Position numbers and translations under genes: made by a program. The notes below the pieces were generated by a model. That model worked only from the letters and a program-made list of their open reading frames with translations. It had not been told where the DNA came from and made no database searches. From assembly GCF_033954455.1 (NCBI RefSeq), contig NZ_CP121473.1, forward strand, positions 4,512,501-4,576,500: 64,000 bases of DNA. Direction: 5' to 3'. The DNA is from Thiorhodovibrio litoralis. GTDB taxonomy: Bacteria > Pseudomonadota > Gammaproteobacteria > Chromatiales > Chromatiaceae. How positions within the stretch are numbered: the stretch's first letter is position 1; the number at the start of each line of letters is the position of its first letter. Positions 1-8,412 of this stretch are shown here, piece by piece.

Positions 1-495
1 CATGGCAAGAGCGTGGACTGGCCGAAGAGCTTTGTCGGTGCCCCCAAGAACGACGGTGTCGCGGCCATGATCAAGCAGACTCCGGGCGCGATCGGCTACA
101 TCGAGTACGGCTATGCTGAGGCGACCGGTCAGCCGATGGCCACCTTGCAGAACAAGGCCGGCGAGTTCGTCAAGCCGGGTGAGGCATCCGGTCAGGCCGC
201 GCTGGCCTCGGCGGAGTTCCCGAGCGGCGATCTCCCGGGTTACGAGGGCACGCCTGATCTGCGCGTCTGGGTGTGTGATCCTGAGGGCAAAGAGGCTTAT
301 CCCATCGCCACCTTTACCTGGATGCTGATGTACCAGCATCAGGATGAGGAAAAAGCCAAGGTGCTGCGGGACTTCGTCGAGTACGGCTTGAATGAGGGCC
401 AGAAATCTGCCCCCAAGATGGGCTACATCCCGCTTCCGGCCAACGTCAAGGCCAAGGTTGAGGAAGCTCTGAAGCTGGTTGGCGGCGCCGAGTAA
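1..495 (+). CDS. pstS: Phosphate ABC transporter substrate-binding protein PstS (3' part)
   Basis: This is the C-terminal 164 residues of the periplasmic phosphate-binding protein of the Pst high-affinity uptake system; the 5' end lies outside the window. The frame is open from base 1 and ends at TAA 493-495. Typical PstS features are the stretch GAPKNDGVAAMIKQTPGAIGYIEYGYA and the terminal region with a PIATFTW segment followed by a helical tail. pstC follows on the same strand after about 170 bases, so the order pstS-pstC-pstA-pstB is canonical. The identification rests on this motif pattern together with the neighbours, and is secure. Confidence 0.93.
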   Translation, partial: HGKSVDWPKSFVGAPKNDGVAAMIKQTPGAIGYIEYGYAEATGQPMATLQNKAGEFVKPGEASGQAALASAEFPSGDLPGYEGTPDLRVWVCDPEGKEAYPIATFTWMLMYQHQDEEKAKVLRDFVEYGLNEGQKSAPKMGYIPLPANVKAKVEEALKLVGGAE

Positions 496-555
496 AGCTC
501 CCCTAAGTACAGCTCATCAAGTAACGCTCCTTAAGCAAAGCCTCTCAATAATGGA

Positions 556-592
556 ACACGCGGCGGGTCACCGAAAGCGATCCACCGCGTGT
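556..592 (+). promoter_or_regulatory. Intercistronic hairpin between pstS and pstC
   Basis: An 8-bp perfect inverted repeat (ACACGCGG at 556-563, CCGCGTGT at 585-592) encloses a 21-nt loop that can extend the pairing. It lies between the pstS stop and pstC. No long T-run follows, so it looks like an mRNA-stabilising or attenuating structure that could keep pstS transcripts more abundant than the permease transcripts, which is common in ABC operons. The role is inferred; the repeat is directly visible. Confidence 0.5.
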
Positions 593-667
593 TTGCCGTT
601 GGATGAGAGCCGCTTTTGAAGCAATCACCCCCTTTCTGGCCGCCAATCAAGTCATTCGCATCGCGTT

Positions 668-1639
668 ATGGTTTCCAATCCCTTTGCTCATGTTGTCACC
701 AAATTCTCCGAGCCGCCCTCGGCGAGCGACTACGCCGTCGACAAAGCGCTGCGGATGATTGTGCAGGGCGCCGCCGCCGTCATTTTGCTGCTGGTGGCCT
801 ACATCATTTTCGAGCTTGGCCGTCAGGCACTGCCCGCCATACTGAGCTTTGGTCCGGGTTTTCTGATCGGAACCGATTGGAATGTGCAGGAAAAGGTCTT
901 CGGCATCCTGCCCGAGATCTGGGGCACGCTCTACAGTTCGTTGCTGGCCCTCTTTATTGGCGGCATCTTTGGCGTGGCCATTGCCATCTTCTTGACCCAG
1001 GATTTCCTTGATCATCGCCTGTCGAACGTATTTCGCACCATTGTCGAGATGCTGGCAGCTATTCCCTCGGTGGTCTATGGCCTCTGGGGTATCTATGTGC
1101 TGATTCCGCTGATTCGACCGGGTGCCGAATGGTTGCACGAGACTTTCGGCTGGTTCCCATTGTTCGGAACCGATCTGGCCGGCCCCGGCATGGCCCCGGC
1201 AGCCTTGGTGCTGGCGGTGATGATTCTGCCGACGGTGGCGGCCATCTCAGTCGACGCCTTCCGCCGCGTGCCCTACAAGGTGAAAGAAGCCGCCTATGGC
1301 ATGGGCACCACGCGCTGGGAGGCGATCATGAAAGTGATGCTGCCAACTGCCTCCAGCGGCATTCTCGCAGCACTGGTGCTGGGCTTTGGCCGTGCACTGG
1401 GCGAGACCATGGCGCTGGCGATGCTCATCGGCAACTCCAACCAGATCAGCCTGTCGCTATTCGCGCCGGCCAATACGCTGGCATCACTGCTGGCGTCGAG
1501 CTTCCCGGAAGCCGGCCCGGTCGAGGTGCAAGCGCTGATGTATGCGGCCTTGGCGCTGCTCGCAATCACACTCATCGTTAACGTGCTTGGCCTCTGGATC
1601 ATGAAGGCGGCCACACGCAAATTCGAGGGTAAGGCATGA
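668..1639 (+). CDS. pstC: Phosphate ABC transporter permease PstC
   Basis: PstC is one of the two inner-membrane permease subunits that, with PstA and the ATPase PstB, import phosphate delivered by PstS. The 323-residue product matches the usual length and has about six hydrophobic segments. The ABC permease EAA loop (KEAAYGMGTTRWEAIMKVMLP region) is near residue 210, and GRALGETMA, typical of PstC, lies near residue 240. The ATG at 668 has no strong ribosome site, so a slightly different start is possible. The last four bases (ATGA, 1636-1639) overlap the pstA start, implying translational coupling. Confidence 0.93.
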   Translation: MVSNPFAHVVTKFSEPPSASDYAVDKALRMIVQGAAAVILLLVAYIIFELGRQALPAILSFGPGFLIGTDWNVQEKVFGILPEIWGTLYSSLLALFIGGIFGVAIAIFLTQDFLDHRLSNVFRTIVEMLAAIPSVVYGLWGIYVLIPLIRPGAEWLHETFGWFPLFGTDLAGPGMAPAALVLAVMILPTVAAISVDAFRRVPYKVKEAAYGMGTTRWEAIMKVMLPTASSGILAALVLGFGRALGETMALAMLIGNSNQISLSLFAPANTLASLLASSFPEAGPVEVQALMYAALALLAITLIVNVLGLWIMKAATRKFEGKA

Positions 1640-2173
1640 CCAGAGTCGCTAGCGAGGCCCTGCTTGAGCAGGATTTGGCCTCGATGAAACAACTGCGAGG
1701 CTCGCTGCTTGAAGGGCGCGGTCTTCAGAGCCGAATTTTCACCGGCATCACCTGGGGCCTGGCCATTCTCGCCTCGTTGCCGCTGTTCTCAGTGATCTAC
1801 ATGCTGATCGCCAAGGGCGGCGCGCGCATCAACTGGGAGACCCTGACCGCACTGCCGCCCGCAGCCTTTGAGTTCGGCGGCGGCATTGGCCCGGCCATTG
1901 TGGGCACGGGCATCATGGTCGGCATCGGCTCGCTCATCAGCATCCCCATCGGCATTCTCGCCGCCATTTATCTGGCCGAGGTCGATCCTTACAGCAAGCT
2001 GGCCGAGACGGCACGCTTTCTGGCCAAGGTGCTGACCGGCTTTCCGTCCATCCTCGCCGGTGTCTTCGTTTATGCCGTGCTGGTCGTCACCATGAAGTCC
2101 TACTCCGCCTGGGCCGGTGGTATTGCGCTCGCGGTGCTGATGCTGCCGACCATCATTCTGACGGCGGAGGAAG
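1636..2173 (+). pseudogene. pstA: pstA, 5' part, split by a transposon
   Basis: This is the N-terminal part of the second phosphate permease subunit. It begins ATG at 1636 inside the pstC stop and reads as PstA through MLPTIILTAEE at 2149-2172. Transposon sequence begins at 2174; the frame continues into it for about 37 codons to a stop near 2286, giving a chimaeric truncated product. The rest of PstA resumes after 6246. Joining base 2173 to base 6253, so that one 6-bp duplicate is removed, restores an uninterrupted frame (TAEEALKQVPQKMKDAAYG) and a protein of about 302 residues, the usual PstA length. As sequenced, this copy cannot make intact PstA. Confidence 0.92.
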
Positions 2174-2199
2174 TGAGCGTAATCACGATAATTGCGGGA
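2174..2199 (+). repeat. Left terminal inverted repeat of the transposon
   Basis: This 26-base end starts TGAGCGTAATCACG and ends ATTGCGGGA. It matches the reverse complement of 6221-6246 at 19 of 26 positions, including the outer TGAGC and the inner TTGCGGGA. The TG start is the usual terminal dinucleotide for DDE transposases of the Mu/Tn7/IS481 type. Confidence 0.88.
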
Positions 2200-2325
2200 C
2201 CCATTTCCAAGCCATTTGAAGGACATGGAATGCGTGTGGGATCACGGGGGCCGTTACTGGCCGACAGCGGGAAGCCGGAATCGTGAACCACGCTCCCCCC
2301 CTGAGGGGGGAGAGACGCAGCGGGT

Positions 2326-3135
2326 TCAGTTGCCTCTAGCGCTCTGGCGAATGGCGCGAGCGAGGGTGTAGCGGGCATAGCGCTCGGCATCGGCTCCGCG
2401 ACGCGGGGACGCGCGCTCGAGCAAGCGTTGGTAGACCGTGGTCGGTGCAAGGCCGGCCTCAAGAGCGCCGCAGACCCAGCCCCATTCGCGGGCAGATTCG
2501 GACGGATCACCGGTGGATAAGCGCGCCCGTGGAGCGCAGTTGACGACCGGCGGCGGAGCCGGAGCCATCGTTGGCAAGGCCGGAGTTGGATCCCAGACGC
2601 GCTCCTGCGGGCTTGGTCGCCGAAGGACATTGACCCACTCCCCGCCACGCTTGGCATTCTTCATCCCGGCGAGCCGACCGAGGTGCTCACCGGAGACCGA
2701 GCCCGGATCGGCGCCAACGCGCGGGATCAGCCAACGCTGCACATCACAGCGCTGCGCCTCATCGAGCGCGCGGGTCAGCCGTAGCCACAGGTGGCAGCCC
2801 CCGAGCGTCGAAGTCTGCACCACCAGGGCCGCATAGTGCCGAGCGATGCGCTGCGCCATCGGCCGTGCGACATCATCGAGAAACACCATTGGCCAGGGAT
2901 AGCCGCGGGCTGGACGGATATAAATATCGGCCTGTTGGACATTGCGCGCTCTGGCCAGCCCCAACGGAAGCTGATCCAAAGAGCGATCATGGAACCACAG
3001 CATCGTCGCCTTGGCGGTGCGCACCGCCAAATCGGCACGCACGATGCCAGCGTCGTGCCATGCCTCAAGCATCACGGCGGTGTGTCTTGCCGCTGTCATG
3101 GCCTGGTGCGGGCGCTCAGCGCTCAAGCGGCTCAT
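2326..3135 (-). CDS. RepB-like DNA primase domain protein (transposon passenger)
   Basis: The 269-residue protein has the hallmarks of plasmid RepB-type primase (archaeo-eukaryotic primase fold). A segment IYIRPARGYPWPMVFLDDV lies near residues 72-90, VVQTSTLGGCHLWLRL near 104-119, and RLAGMKNAKRGG near 153-164, corresponding to the family's 'DD', 'TS-H-WL' and 'R-G-N-K' blocks. The C-terminal third is proline- and arginine-rich. Its start overlaps the ATPase stop by one base, so the two are co-translated. Within the transposon it could act in replication after transposition or be a domesticated plasmid gene; that is inference. Just downstream lies a G/C hairpin (2293-2312). The primase assignment is moderately secure. 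Confidence 0.68.
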   Translation of the reverse strand: MSRLSAERPHQAMTAARHTAVMLEAWHDAGIVRADLAVRTAKATMLWFHDRSLDQLPLGLARARNVQQADIYIRPARGYPWPMVFLDDVARPMAQRIARHYAALVVQTSTLGGCHLWLRLTRALDEAQRCDVQRWLIPRVGADPGSVSGEHLGRLAGMKNAKRGGEWVNVLRRPSPQERVWDPTPALPTMAPAPPPVVNCAPRARLSTGDPSESAREWGWVCGALEAGLAPTTVYQRLLERASPRRGADAERYARYTLARAIRQSARGN

Positions 3136-3986
3136 CAGGCGCCCGCCCTGGCACTCGGGCGTTGGCGGGCGTTGCCCGCCGCTGAACCAAACACCTCAAG
3201 GTAGAGTTGTTCATCGAGCTGCGCGCGTTCGAGCCGAGCAGCCTGCGCCAGCAATTCTGCCGCCATGGTCGTGAGCACGCGATAATTGCCCAACGCATGC
3301 TCAGCGAGCGTCTTCATCAGCCCTGCGCTCATCAGACTCGCATTGCCGGCACTGTGTTGTAAATGCTCCAGGCAGGCGACCAGCGCCTCGCGACTGGCAT
3401 ACTCCATACTCAGGCGCGTACGGATACGACTGCCCAGCGGCAGCAACTCCTCACGGCGCAGCTTGGTCGCCAGGCGGCCATCGCCGGCCAGGATCACGCT
3501 CAACAACGTGCGCGAATCGAACTGCATGGAGGTCAGCAGACGCAGCTCATTGAGCACCGTCGGATGCATCTCCTGCGCCTCGTCGATGAGCAACACCGGG
3601 CGCAACAGCGTCGTCTCCAGATGCGCCAGCCAGCGCTCGCGCAGGATCTTGAAGCCACCCCAGCGGTTATGGGGCTTGAGGTCAACGGCGAACAGATCGC
3701 CCATCTCGCGGTAGAAGTCCGCCACCTTCGAGCTGGGATGCGTGAGCGCCCCAACGCTGATATCGGGCAGCTGGCGCAGACGCTCATCGAGCAGGCGCAG
3801 TACCGCACTCTTGCCGGTACCCGGATCACCTTGAATGAGCGCAAAACCGCCTTCGCGGATCAGGCTCTGCTCGATGCGCCAGCAAAACTGCTCCACCGGC
3901 GCGCTGCGATGCAGTGCCGCCGTCGGCAGCTCCGGGGAGAACGGATTGAACTTCAGTCCATAGAGGGCCAGCAGGGTCTTGTTCAT
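3135..3986 (-). CDS. ExeA/TniB-like AAA ATPase, transposition regulator
   Basis: A 283-residue AAA+ ATPase with Walker A GDPGTGKSA near residues 53-61, Walker B LLIDEAQEM near 132-140, and an arginine-finger-like RIRTRL near 187. The N-terminus (LYGLKFNPFSP) is typical of ExeA-family ATPases, which accompany DDE transposases and resemble MuB, TniB and TnsC in choosing target DNA. It overlaps the transposase by four bases (3983-3986) and the primase by one, so the three form one translational unit. A role in target capture or target immunity is inferred from family and position. Confidence 0.85.
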   Translation of the reverse strand: MNKTLLALYGLKFNPFSPELPTAALHRSAPVEQFCWRIEQSLIREGGFALIQGDPGTGKSAVLRLLDERLRQLPDISVGALTHPSSKVADFYREMGDLFAVDLKPHNRWGGFKILRERWLAHLETTLLRPVLLIDEAQEMHPTVLNELRLLTSMQFDSRTLLSVILAGDGRLATKLRREELLPLGSRIRTRLSMEYASREALVACLEHLQHSAGNASLMSAGLMKTLAEHALGNYRVLTTMAAELLAQAARLERAQLDEQLYLEVFGSAAGNARQRPSARAGA

Positions 3987-5440
3987 CGACTGGATTCCAG
4001 GTCATCGTGTTTTGGCAGATAGGCCGGCGGCAGACCGGTGGCGGCATACTCGGCGAGCAAGTCGCGCAGCAACGGTGGCAGCGTCGTGGCGCGTTGTGAT
4101 GGCGGTGGCGGTGCGCCGGCGGGCTCAAGGCGCCGACGCTGCCCGGAGGCATTGGCGGCTTTATCGAGGGGATAGAGGCGGCAGAGGATGGCGCCCGAGT
4201 GGGGATCAACCACGTCCACAGCACTCAGATCCCAGCGGGCATAAGCGATATGCAGTTGCTCAAGGTGACGCAAGCGCGCCGGCACCTCGAAGCGCTTGCC
4301 CGCCAGGCTGAGCGTCCCATCGCTGCGGCGCTGACGGCGTTGGACGCGACAACGAAAAGCGGCGCGGACCTGCTCGCTGTCCGGACAGGGGCGCCCCACG
4401 TTGGGCGCATCGAGAAGACGCGCAAGCGGCGTGGCGGCGGTCTCACTGTGGACCTTGCGGTGGTACTCCTGCTCCACCCACGCCTGAGTGAGGGTGTTGA
4501 GCCGCTGCAGGCTCAGCTCCTCCAGCCCCTTAAGCATCGCCATCAGGCGGCCTTCCAGCGTGGCCCAGAAGCGCTCCTGCTTGGCGTTCTGATACGGGCT
4601 GTACGGCAGGGTCGGCTCGTGGAGGATGCCCAGCGCATGCAATCCGGCGGTGAATTCCTCGGCCTGCATTGCCGCGCCGTTATCGCTCATCAGGGCGCGC
4701 GGCAGCCCGCGCTTGTGCAACGCCTGTCCCAGACCATGCACCAAGGTCTCGGTGGTCTCATCGAGGTACCACTGCAGATGGCAGATCAGGCGCGAGTGAT
4801 CGTCGATGACCGCCAGCAGCAGGGGCTTGACCCAGACGCCACCCCGGGTGAGGACGTTGCGCGAGCCATGATGAAAGTCCAGATGCCACAAGGCATGGAC
4901 ATACTGGGCTTCATAGCTGCGCACCTCGCAGGCCTCCAGGCGCCGCGCGGCCTGCTCGGCCCCGGGTGTCTTGCGCGCCGGGACACGCCGGCGGTGCAGG
5001 CCCGCGCGCTTCATGAAGCGGCGCACGGTGGCATAGGAGGGCAGCGGCCCCAGGGTTTCATCGCCCGCGCACAAGGCGGCGAGGTTGTCGTAATGCAGCT
5101 GCACCGTCCAACCGGGGTAGTCGCGGTATTGCGCCTGTACGGCCTCCATCAGGCGCGGGCTCAGCGCGCGCTGCTCCCCGGCATCGCTGCGCCGGCGCGG
5201 GCGCAGTGCGGTCACCGGGTCTTGGGCATCGCGTGCGAGGTAATACCAGCGCTCCAAGGTCCCAAAGCTAAAACTGACCGCCCGCCCAGTCACCGGATGA
5301 CGCCATGACTTGGCCGCCAGCGCCTTCAGCCGCGCGCCCAGCGCGTTCGCCGGCGCAGGATCAGCCAATAAAGGACCAATAATGGCAAAGCGCAACCGCG
5401 CCCAACCATCGGGATCACCGAGGCCGTTGTCATCGGACAT
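3983..5440 (-). CDS. DDE transposase (rve/Mu-type integrase core)
   Basis: The 485-residue protein has an N-terminal helical DNA-binding region and a retroviral-integrase-like core. Candidate catalytic acids are Asp in WHLDFH (about residue 190), Asp in SDNGAAM (about 255) and Glu in QNAKQERFW (about 290). The C-terminal part (SLAGKRFEVPARL region) resembles the Mu transposase C-terminal beta domain. It is the transposase for the surrounding element and is co-translated with the ATPase. Family resemblance is to IS481/Mu-like DDE enzymes. The start at 5440 follows a GGTGA-type ribosome site. Confidence 0.88.
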   Translation of the reverse strand: MSDDNGLGDPDGWARLRFAIIGPLLADPAPANALGARLKALAAKSWRHPVTGRAVSFSFGTLERWYYLARDAQDPVTALRPRRRSDAGEQRALSPRLMEAVQAQYRDYPGWTVQLHYDNLAALCAGDETLGPLPSYATVRRFMKRAGLHRRRVPARKTPGAEQAARRLEACEVRSYEAQYVHALWHLDFHHGSRNVLTRGGVWVKPLLLAVIDDHSRLICHLQWYLDETTETLVHGLGQALHKRGLPRALMSDNGAAMQAEEFTAGLHALGILHEPTLPYSPYQNAKQERFWATLEGRLMAMLKGLEELSLQRLNTLTQAWVEQEYHRKVHSETAATPLARLLDAPNVGRPCPDSEQVRAAFRCRVQRRQRRSDGTLSLAGKRFEVPARLRHLEQLHIAYARWDLSAVDVVDPHSGAILCRLYPLDKAANASGQRRRLEPAGAPPPPSQRATTLPPLLRDLLAEYAATGLPPAYLPKHDDLESSR

Positions 5441-5533
5441 TCGTCTTCACCTCCCAGTTGTTTCACACATCACCGGGAGTCTAGAAGGCGCCGCCCAGCG
5501 GCGCGATGAGGTCTTCTGCGGGTTGGCGTTGCC

Positions 5534-6100
5534 CTACAGCAAGCCTGTCGCTGTCGTGCTCGGGGCGATCAATATCAGCAGTTGCACGACGCGCTCGGAC
5601 AACGCTTTTGCGCTCAATTTTTCCAGCAGGGATCCTGGCAGGTGCTCGGTGGCGATCGGCGGCATCAACAGACCAGCCAAGGATCGAAAGCAGCGGGTTT
5701 GCACAAACTGCTCACGCCACCAGTGCTGCCACCGCCGCAGGGTTTGGACGGTGACACCGAGCGTCTTGATCAAGCGCCGGCGACGCGATGCGCTCAGTCC
5801 GTCATGCAGGGCCGAAATCAGCACGACGATGACCCCGAGATAGACCTTGCGGCCCAGAAACCGAACGGAAGGCGGGGTGCTGCGCCGCCGGCACCCGTCC
5901 GCGGCGCAGCAGAAACTCAGACGGCTCTGGTAGCTCTCATCCAAGACGCCACGCACACCTCGGGGCTTACGCGGATAACGGGCGCTGTGCAACGCACCAC
6001 CGCAGTCACAGCCGCCCGCGCGGACTTCCTCGGCAATCGACTCGTCGATCCGGGTGAGCAGTTGGTAAAAGTTCGTGTCGGCAAGAAAGGCGTGACACAC
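5534..6100 (-). CDS. Transposon-borne protein with cysteine motifs
   Basis: A 188-residue protein, first of the four transposon genes. Near the N-terminus it has CDCGGALH and, about 35 residues later, FCCAADGCRRR, which could form a zinc ribbon. The rest is rich in Arg and Leu. It starts at GTG 6100 about 120 bases inside the right inverted repeat and points toward the transposase. No family is recognised. Its constant position beside a transposase would suggest a DNA-binding accessory such as an end-binding or target-site protein, but that is a guess. It may be a conserved companion of this transposon type. Confidence 0.6.
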   Translation of the reverse strand: MCHAFLADTNFYQLLTRIDESIAEEVRAGGCDCGGALHSARYPRKPRGVRGVLDESYQSRLSFCCAADGCRRRSTPPSVRFLGRKVYLGVIVVLISALHDGLSASRRRRLIKTLGVTVQTLRRWQHWWREQFVQTRCFRSLAGLLMPPIATEHLPGSLLEKLSAKALSERVVQLLILIAPSTTATGLL

Positions 6101-6149
6101 TGGGACTGTCTCCTGGTTTTTGGCGAAATTCGGAGACAGCCCTCTCGGA

Positions 6150-6166
6150 CAACTTGCGTCAAGTTG
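6150..6166. repeat. Short perfect hairpin near the right transposon end
   Basis: CAACTTG and CAAGTTG form a perfect 7-bp stem with a 3-nt loop; on the plus strand a G-run and then six T follow (to 6181). It lies between the right inverted repeat and the start of the cysteine-motif gene. It could stop plus-strand read-through from pstA into the element's genes, or be part of their promoter region. Function is not shown. Confidence 0.35.
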
Positions 6167-6220
6167 TTTGAGGGGGTTTTTTGTTTTCCCTCACTGAATT
6201 TGCTCAGAATCGCGGCCGAT

Positions 6221-6246
6221 TCCCGCAAATAGTCTGCTCAGGCTCA
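6221..6246 (-). repeat. Right terminal inverted repeat of the transposon
   Basis: Read on the minus strand it begins TGAGCCTGAGCAGAC and ends TTTGCGGGA, matching the left end at 19 of 26 positions. Immediately inside, at about 6185-6206, a related sequence (CTGAGCA... then GAGGGAA) recurs and may be a second transposase-binding site. Confidence 0.86.
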
Positions 6247-6623
6247 AGGAAGCACTCAAACAGGTACCGCAAAAGATGAAAGACGCCGCCTACGGCATGG
6301 GCTGCACCCGCGCGCAGGTGATTGCCGCCGTGACACTGCCCACCGGCATGCCGGGCGTGATCACCGGTGTGCTGCTGGCGGTGGCGGGCGCGGCTGGCGA
6401 ATCGGCACCGCTGCTGTTCACCGCCCTGTTCAGCACCTACTACGTCAATGGTCTGGAGGGGCTGGGACAGCCGACCGCCTCGCTGTCGATCCTGATCTAC
6501 AACTTCTCCGGCATGCCTTATGACAATCAGCTCGAGCTGGCCTGGGCGGCGTCCCTGGTGCTGGTGCTCATCATTCTGGTGTTTAACATCCTTGCCCGCG
6601 TCCTGGGTCGGCAAAAATTCTAA
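6247..6623 (+). pseudogene. pstA: pstA, 3' part, after the transposon
   Basis: The frame KEALKQVPQKMKDAAYGMGCTRAQVIAAVTLP... continues PstA directly from the break at 2173, including its EAA-like loop and two or three last membrane helices, ending at TAA 6621-6623. An internal ATG at 6276 could start translation of a fragment but has no clear ribosome site and would lack the first helices. The first six bases are the duplicated target AGGAAG. Precise excision of the element would restore pstA. Confidence 0.9.
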
Positions 6624-6649
6624 AAGACAATTTTTGAGGTATTGAAGAC

Positions 6650-7549
6650 ATGAATGCGACCGCAGATGCGAGCATGATTGAGAGCAGGTTATTGGAAACA
6701 GACACTGGCAGCAGCAGTAAAAGCGACACTGCGACGGGGTCTATCACAGAGGCTGCCGCTTGGCACGTCGATCCAAAGCAGACGGTCATGGACTGCCGGT
6801 TGGATAAAATCTTTTACGGCGACTTTCTCGCCGTGCGCAATAGCATTGTGCCCATCGAGAAGAATAAAATCACCGGCTTCATCGGCCCCTCGGGCTGCGG
6901 CAAATCGACCGTGCTGCGCAGCTTAAACCGCATGAACGACCTCATTCCGGTGTTCCGCTTTGAAGGTTCGGTCACCTATCATGGCCAGGACATCTACGAC
7001 AAAACCATTGATCCTGTCCTGGTGCGGCGTTACATCGGCATGGTGTTCCAGCAGCCCAATCCCTTTTCCATGAGCATCTACGACAACGTCGCCTTTGGCC
7101 TGCGGCTCAATCGCTTCAAAGGGGACATGAACGAGCGGGTGGAAAAGGCCCTGCGCAGCGCCGCACTCTGGAATGAGGTCAAGGACAAGCTCAAGAACAG
7201 CGGTTTGTCGCTCTCTGGCGGTCAGCAGCAGCGTCTGTGCATTGCCCGCGCGGTGGCGACTGAACCCGATGTGCTGCTGATGGATGAGCCCTGCTCGGCG
7301 CTCGACCCCATCGCCACCCGTCAGGTCGAGGAGTTAATGCTGGAGCTGAAGGAAAACTACACGGTCGCACTGGTGACACACAACATGCAGCAGGCCACGC
7401 GCGTGGCCGATACCACGGCATTTTTCTCGGTCGATATCTCCGAGGGCGGGCGCACCGGCTATCTGGTCGAAATGGGCGACACCCAGCAGATATTCGCAGA
7501 CCCGCGCGAGAAACTGACCCGCGAGTACATCGCTGGCGAGTTTAGTTGA
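6650..7549 (+). CDS. pstB: Phosphate ABC transporter ATP-binding protein PstB
   Basis: PstB hydrolyses ATP to drive phosphate import. The 299-residue product has Walker [10 protein letters not shown] (79-87), signature [11 protein letters not shown] (187-197) and Walker B DVLLMDEP (207-214), and the Q-loop segment VFQQPNPF characteristic of PstB. It is about 40 residues longer than E. coli PstB because of a Ser/Thr-rich N-terminal extension before the conserved core at about residue 46. An AGG ribosome site precedes the ATG. It lies 26 bases after the broken pstA; its expression may depend on read-through from or past the transposon. Confidence 0.95.
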   Translation: MNATADASMIESRLLETDTGSSSKSDTATGSITEAAAWHVDPKQTVMDCRLDKIFYGDFLAVRNSIVPIEKNKITGFIGPSGCGKSTVLRSLNRMNDLIPVFRFEGSVTYHGQDIYDKTIDPVLVRRYIGMVFQQPNPFSMSIYDNVAFGLRLNRFKGDMNERVEKALRSAALWNEVKDKLKNSGLSLSGGQQQRLCIARAVATEPDVLLMDEPCSALDPIATRQVEELMLELKENYTVALVTHNMQQATRVADTTAFFSVDISEGGRTGYLVEMGDTQQIFADPREKLTREYIAGEFS

Positions 7550-7550
7550 T

Positions 7551-8297
7551 GTGTCGAGAGTTTCCCTGGGCGCGCGTCTGAATCTTCCCACCATCGAGGC
7601 CTCGCTGCGCGCGGTTCAAGATGGGTTCGAGCGCATCAACCAGACGCTGACCACGCCGCGGGACCCGCTGAGCGACCAGGTGCTTGATCAGCTGCTGGCC
7701 GGCTATCGCCAGGTGGATGCCTGGCTGGAGCATGGGCAGGACCCCTTCGCGCTCGGCCAGTCCGCCCAGCTGCTTGGGCTAAATGCCCTGGTGCTCTGGG
7801 GCGAGGCCGAGCCTGCCTGCAGTGAGGCGCGCCACCAGCTCGAAGCAACCGAGGAGCAGTTCTATGCCACCGGCGACGGCGGCATCGGCGAACTCATCAA
7901 CTGTTATCAACTGCTCGAGAAGCAGAGCATCTGGCGGCGCTCCGCGCGGGTTTATATCCAGATCCTAAGCCAGCCGCAGCTCTTCCTGGAGGGCAACCAT
8001 CGCACCGGCTCGCTGGTCATGAGCTACCTGCTCGCACGCGCTGGCAAACCACCATTCGTACTATCAGTCGACAACGCCAAGGCCTATTTCGACCCATCCA
8101 CCCTGGTTAAGAACTCCCGCAAGCACAGCCTGAGCATGCTGCTTGAGCGCCCTAAACTGGTCAAACGCTTCGCTCGCCTGCTGCAAGAATCAGCGGACGC
8201 CAAACATATGGCGCCCAGTTCCCCGCTACATCGCCCTAGCCTGTATCGGCTGGGAGGCCGAGCACCAGCGCGAAGTGGCCTGAGAAAACCGGCTTAG
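7551..8297 (+). CDS. Degenerate Fic-like protein downstream of pstB
   Basis: A 248-residue protein that begins GTG one base after the pstB stop, so it belongs to the pst operon. Residues about 146-165 read LFLEGNHRTGSLVMSYLL, which resembles the Fic motif HxFx(D/E)GN(G/K)RxxR. The catalytic His position is Gln and the last Arg is Ser, so AMP-transfer activity is doubtful. Preceding helices (ELINCYQLLEK) also suit a Fic fold. phoU, the usual last gene of pst operons, is not seen here. A regulatory role in phosphate transport is possible but unproven. The alternative is a wholly different helical protein with a chance match. Confidence 0.6.
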   Translation: MSRVSLGARLNLPTIEASLRAVQDGFERINQTLTTPRDPLSDQVLDQLLAGYRQVDAWLEHGQDPFALGQSAQLLGLNALVLWGEAEPACSEARHQLEATEEQFYATGDGGIGELINCYQLLEKQSIWRRSARVYIQILSQPQLFLEGNHRTGSLVMSYLLARAGKPPFVLSVDNAKAYFDPSTLVKNSRKHSLSMLLERPKLVKRFARLLQESADAKHMAPSSPLHRPSLYRLGGRAPARSGLRKPA

Positions 8298-8412
8298 CCA
8301 AGCATTCAGTCAACCGGTTGCCTTTGACGCAGCTTGATGCGGCTTGAGGTGCGCTGAATGAACGCCGCTAGCGCCGAGCCGCTGCGCAAACAGCCCCCTG
8401 GCCCACGCACAA

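Larger units (their letters stand above)
2174..6246. mobile_element. 4,073-bp transposon inserted in pstA
   Basis: The element is bounded by 26-bp imperfect terminal inverted repeats that begin TGAGC and share TTGCGGGA. It is flanked by the direct duplication AGGAAG (2168-2173 and 6247-6252). Removing the element and one duplicate restores the pstA frame exactly, so both ends are fixed to the base. It carries four minus-strand genes: a cysteine-motif protein, a DDE transposase, an AAA ATPase and a RepB-like primase. A transposase with an ExeA/TniB-like ATPase resembles the Mu/Tn7/Tn552 style of target-regulated transposition; the primase is an unusual passenger. All four frames are open, so it may be recent or active. 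I cannot assign it to a named family without a search. Confidence 0.9.
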
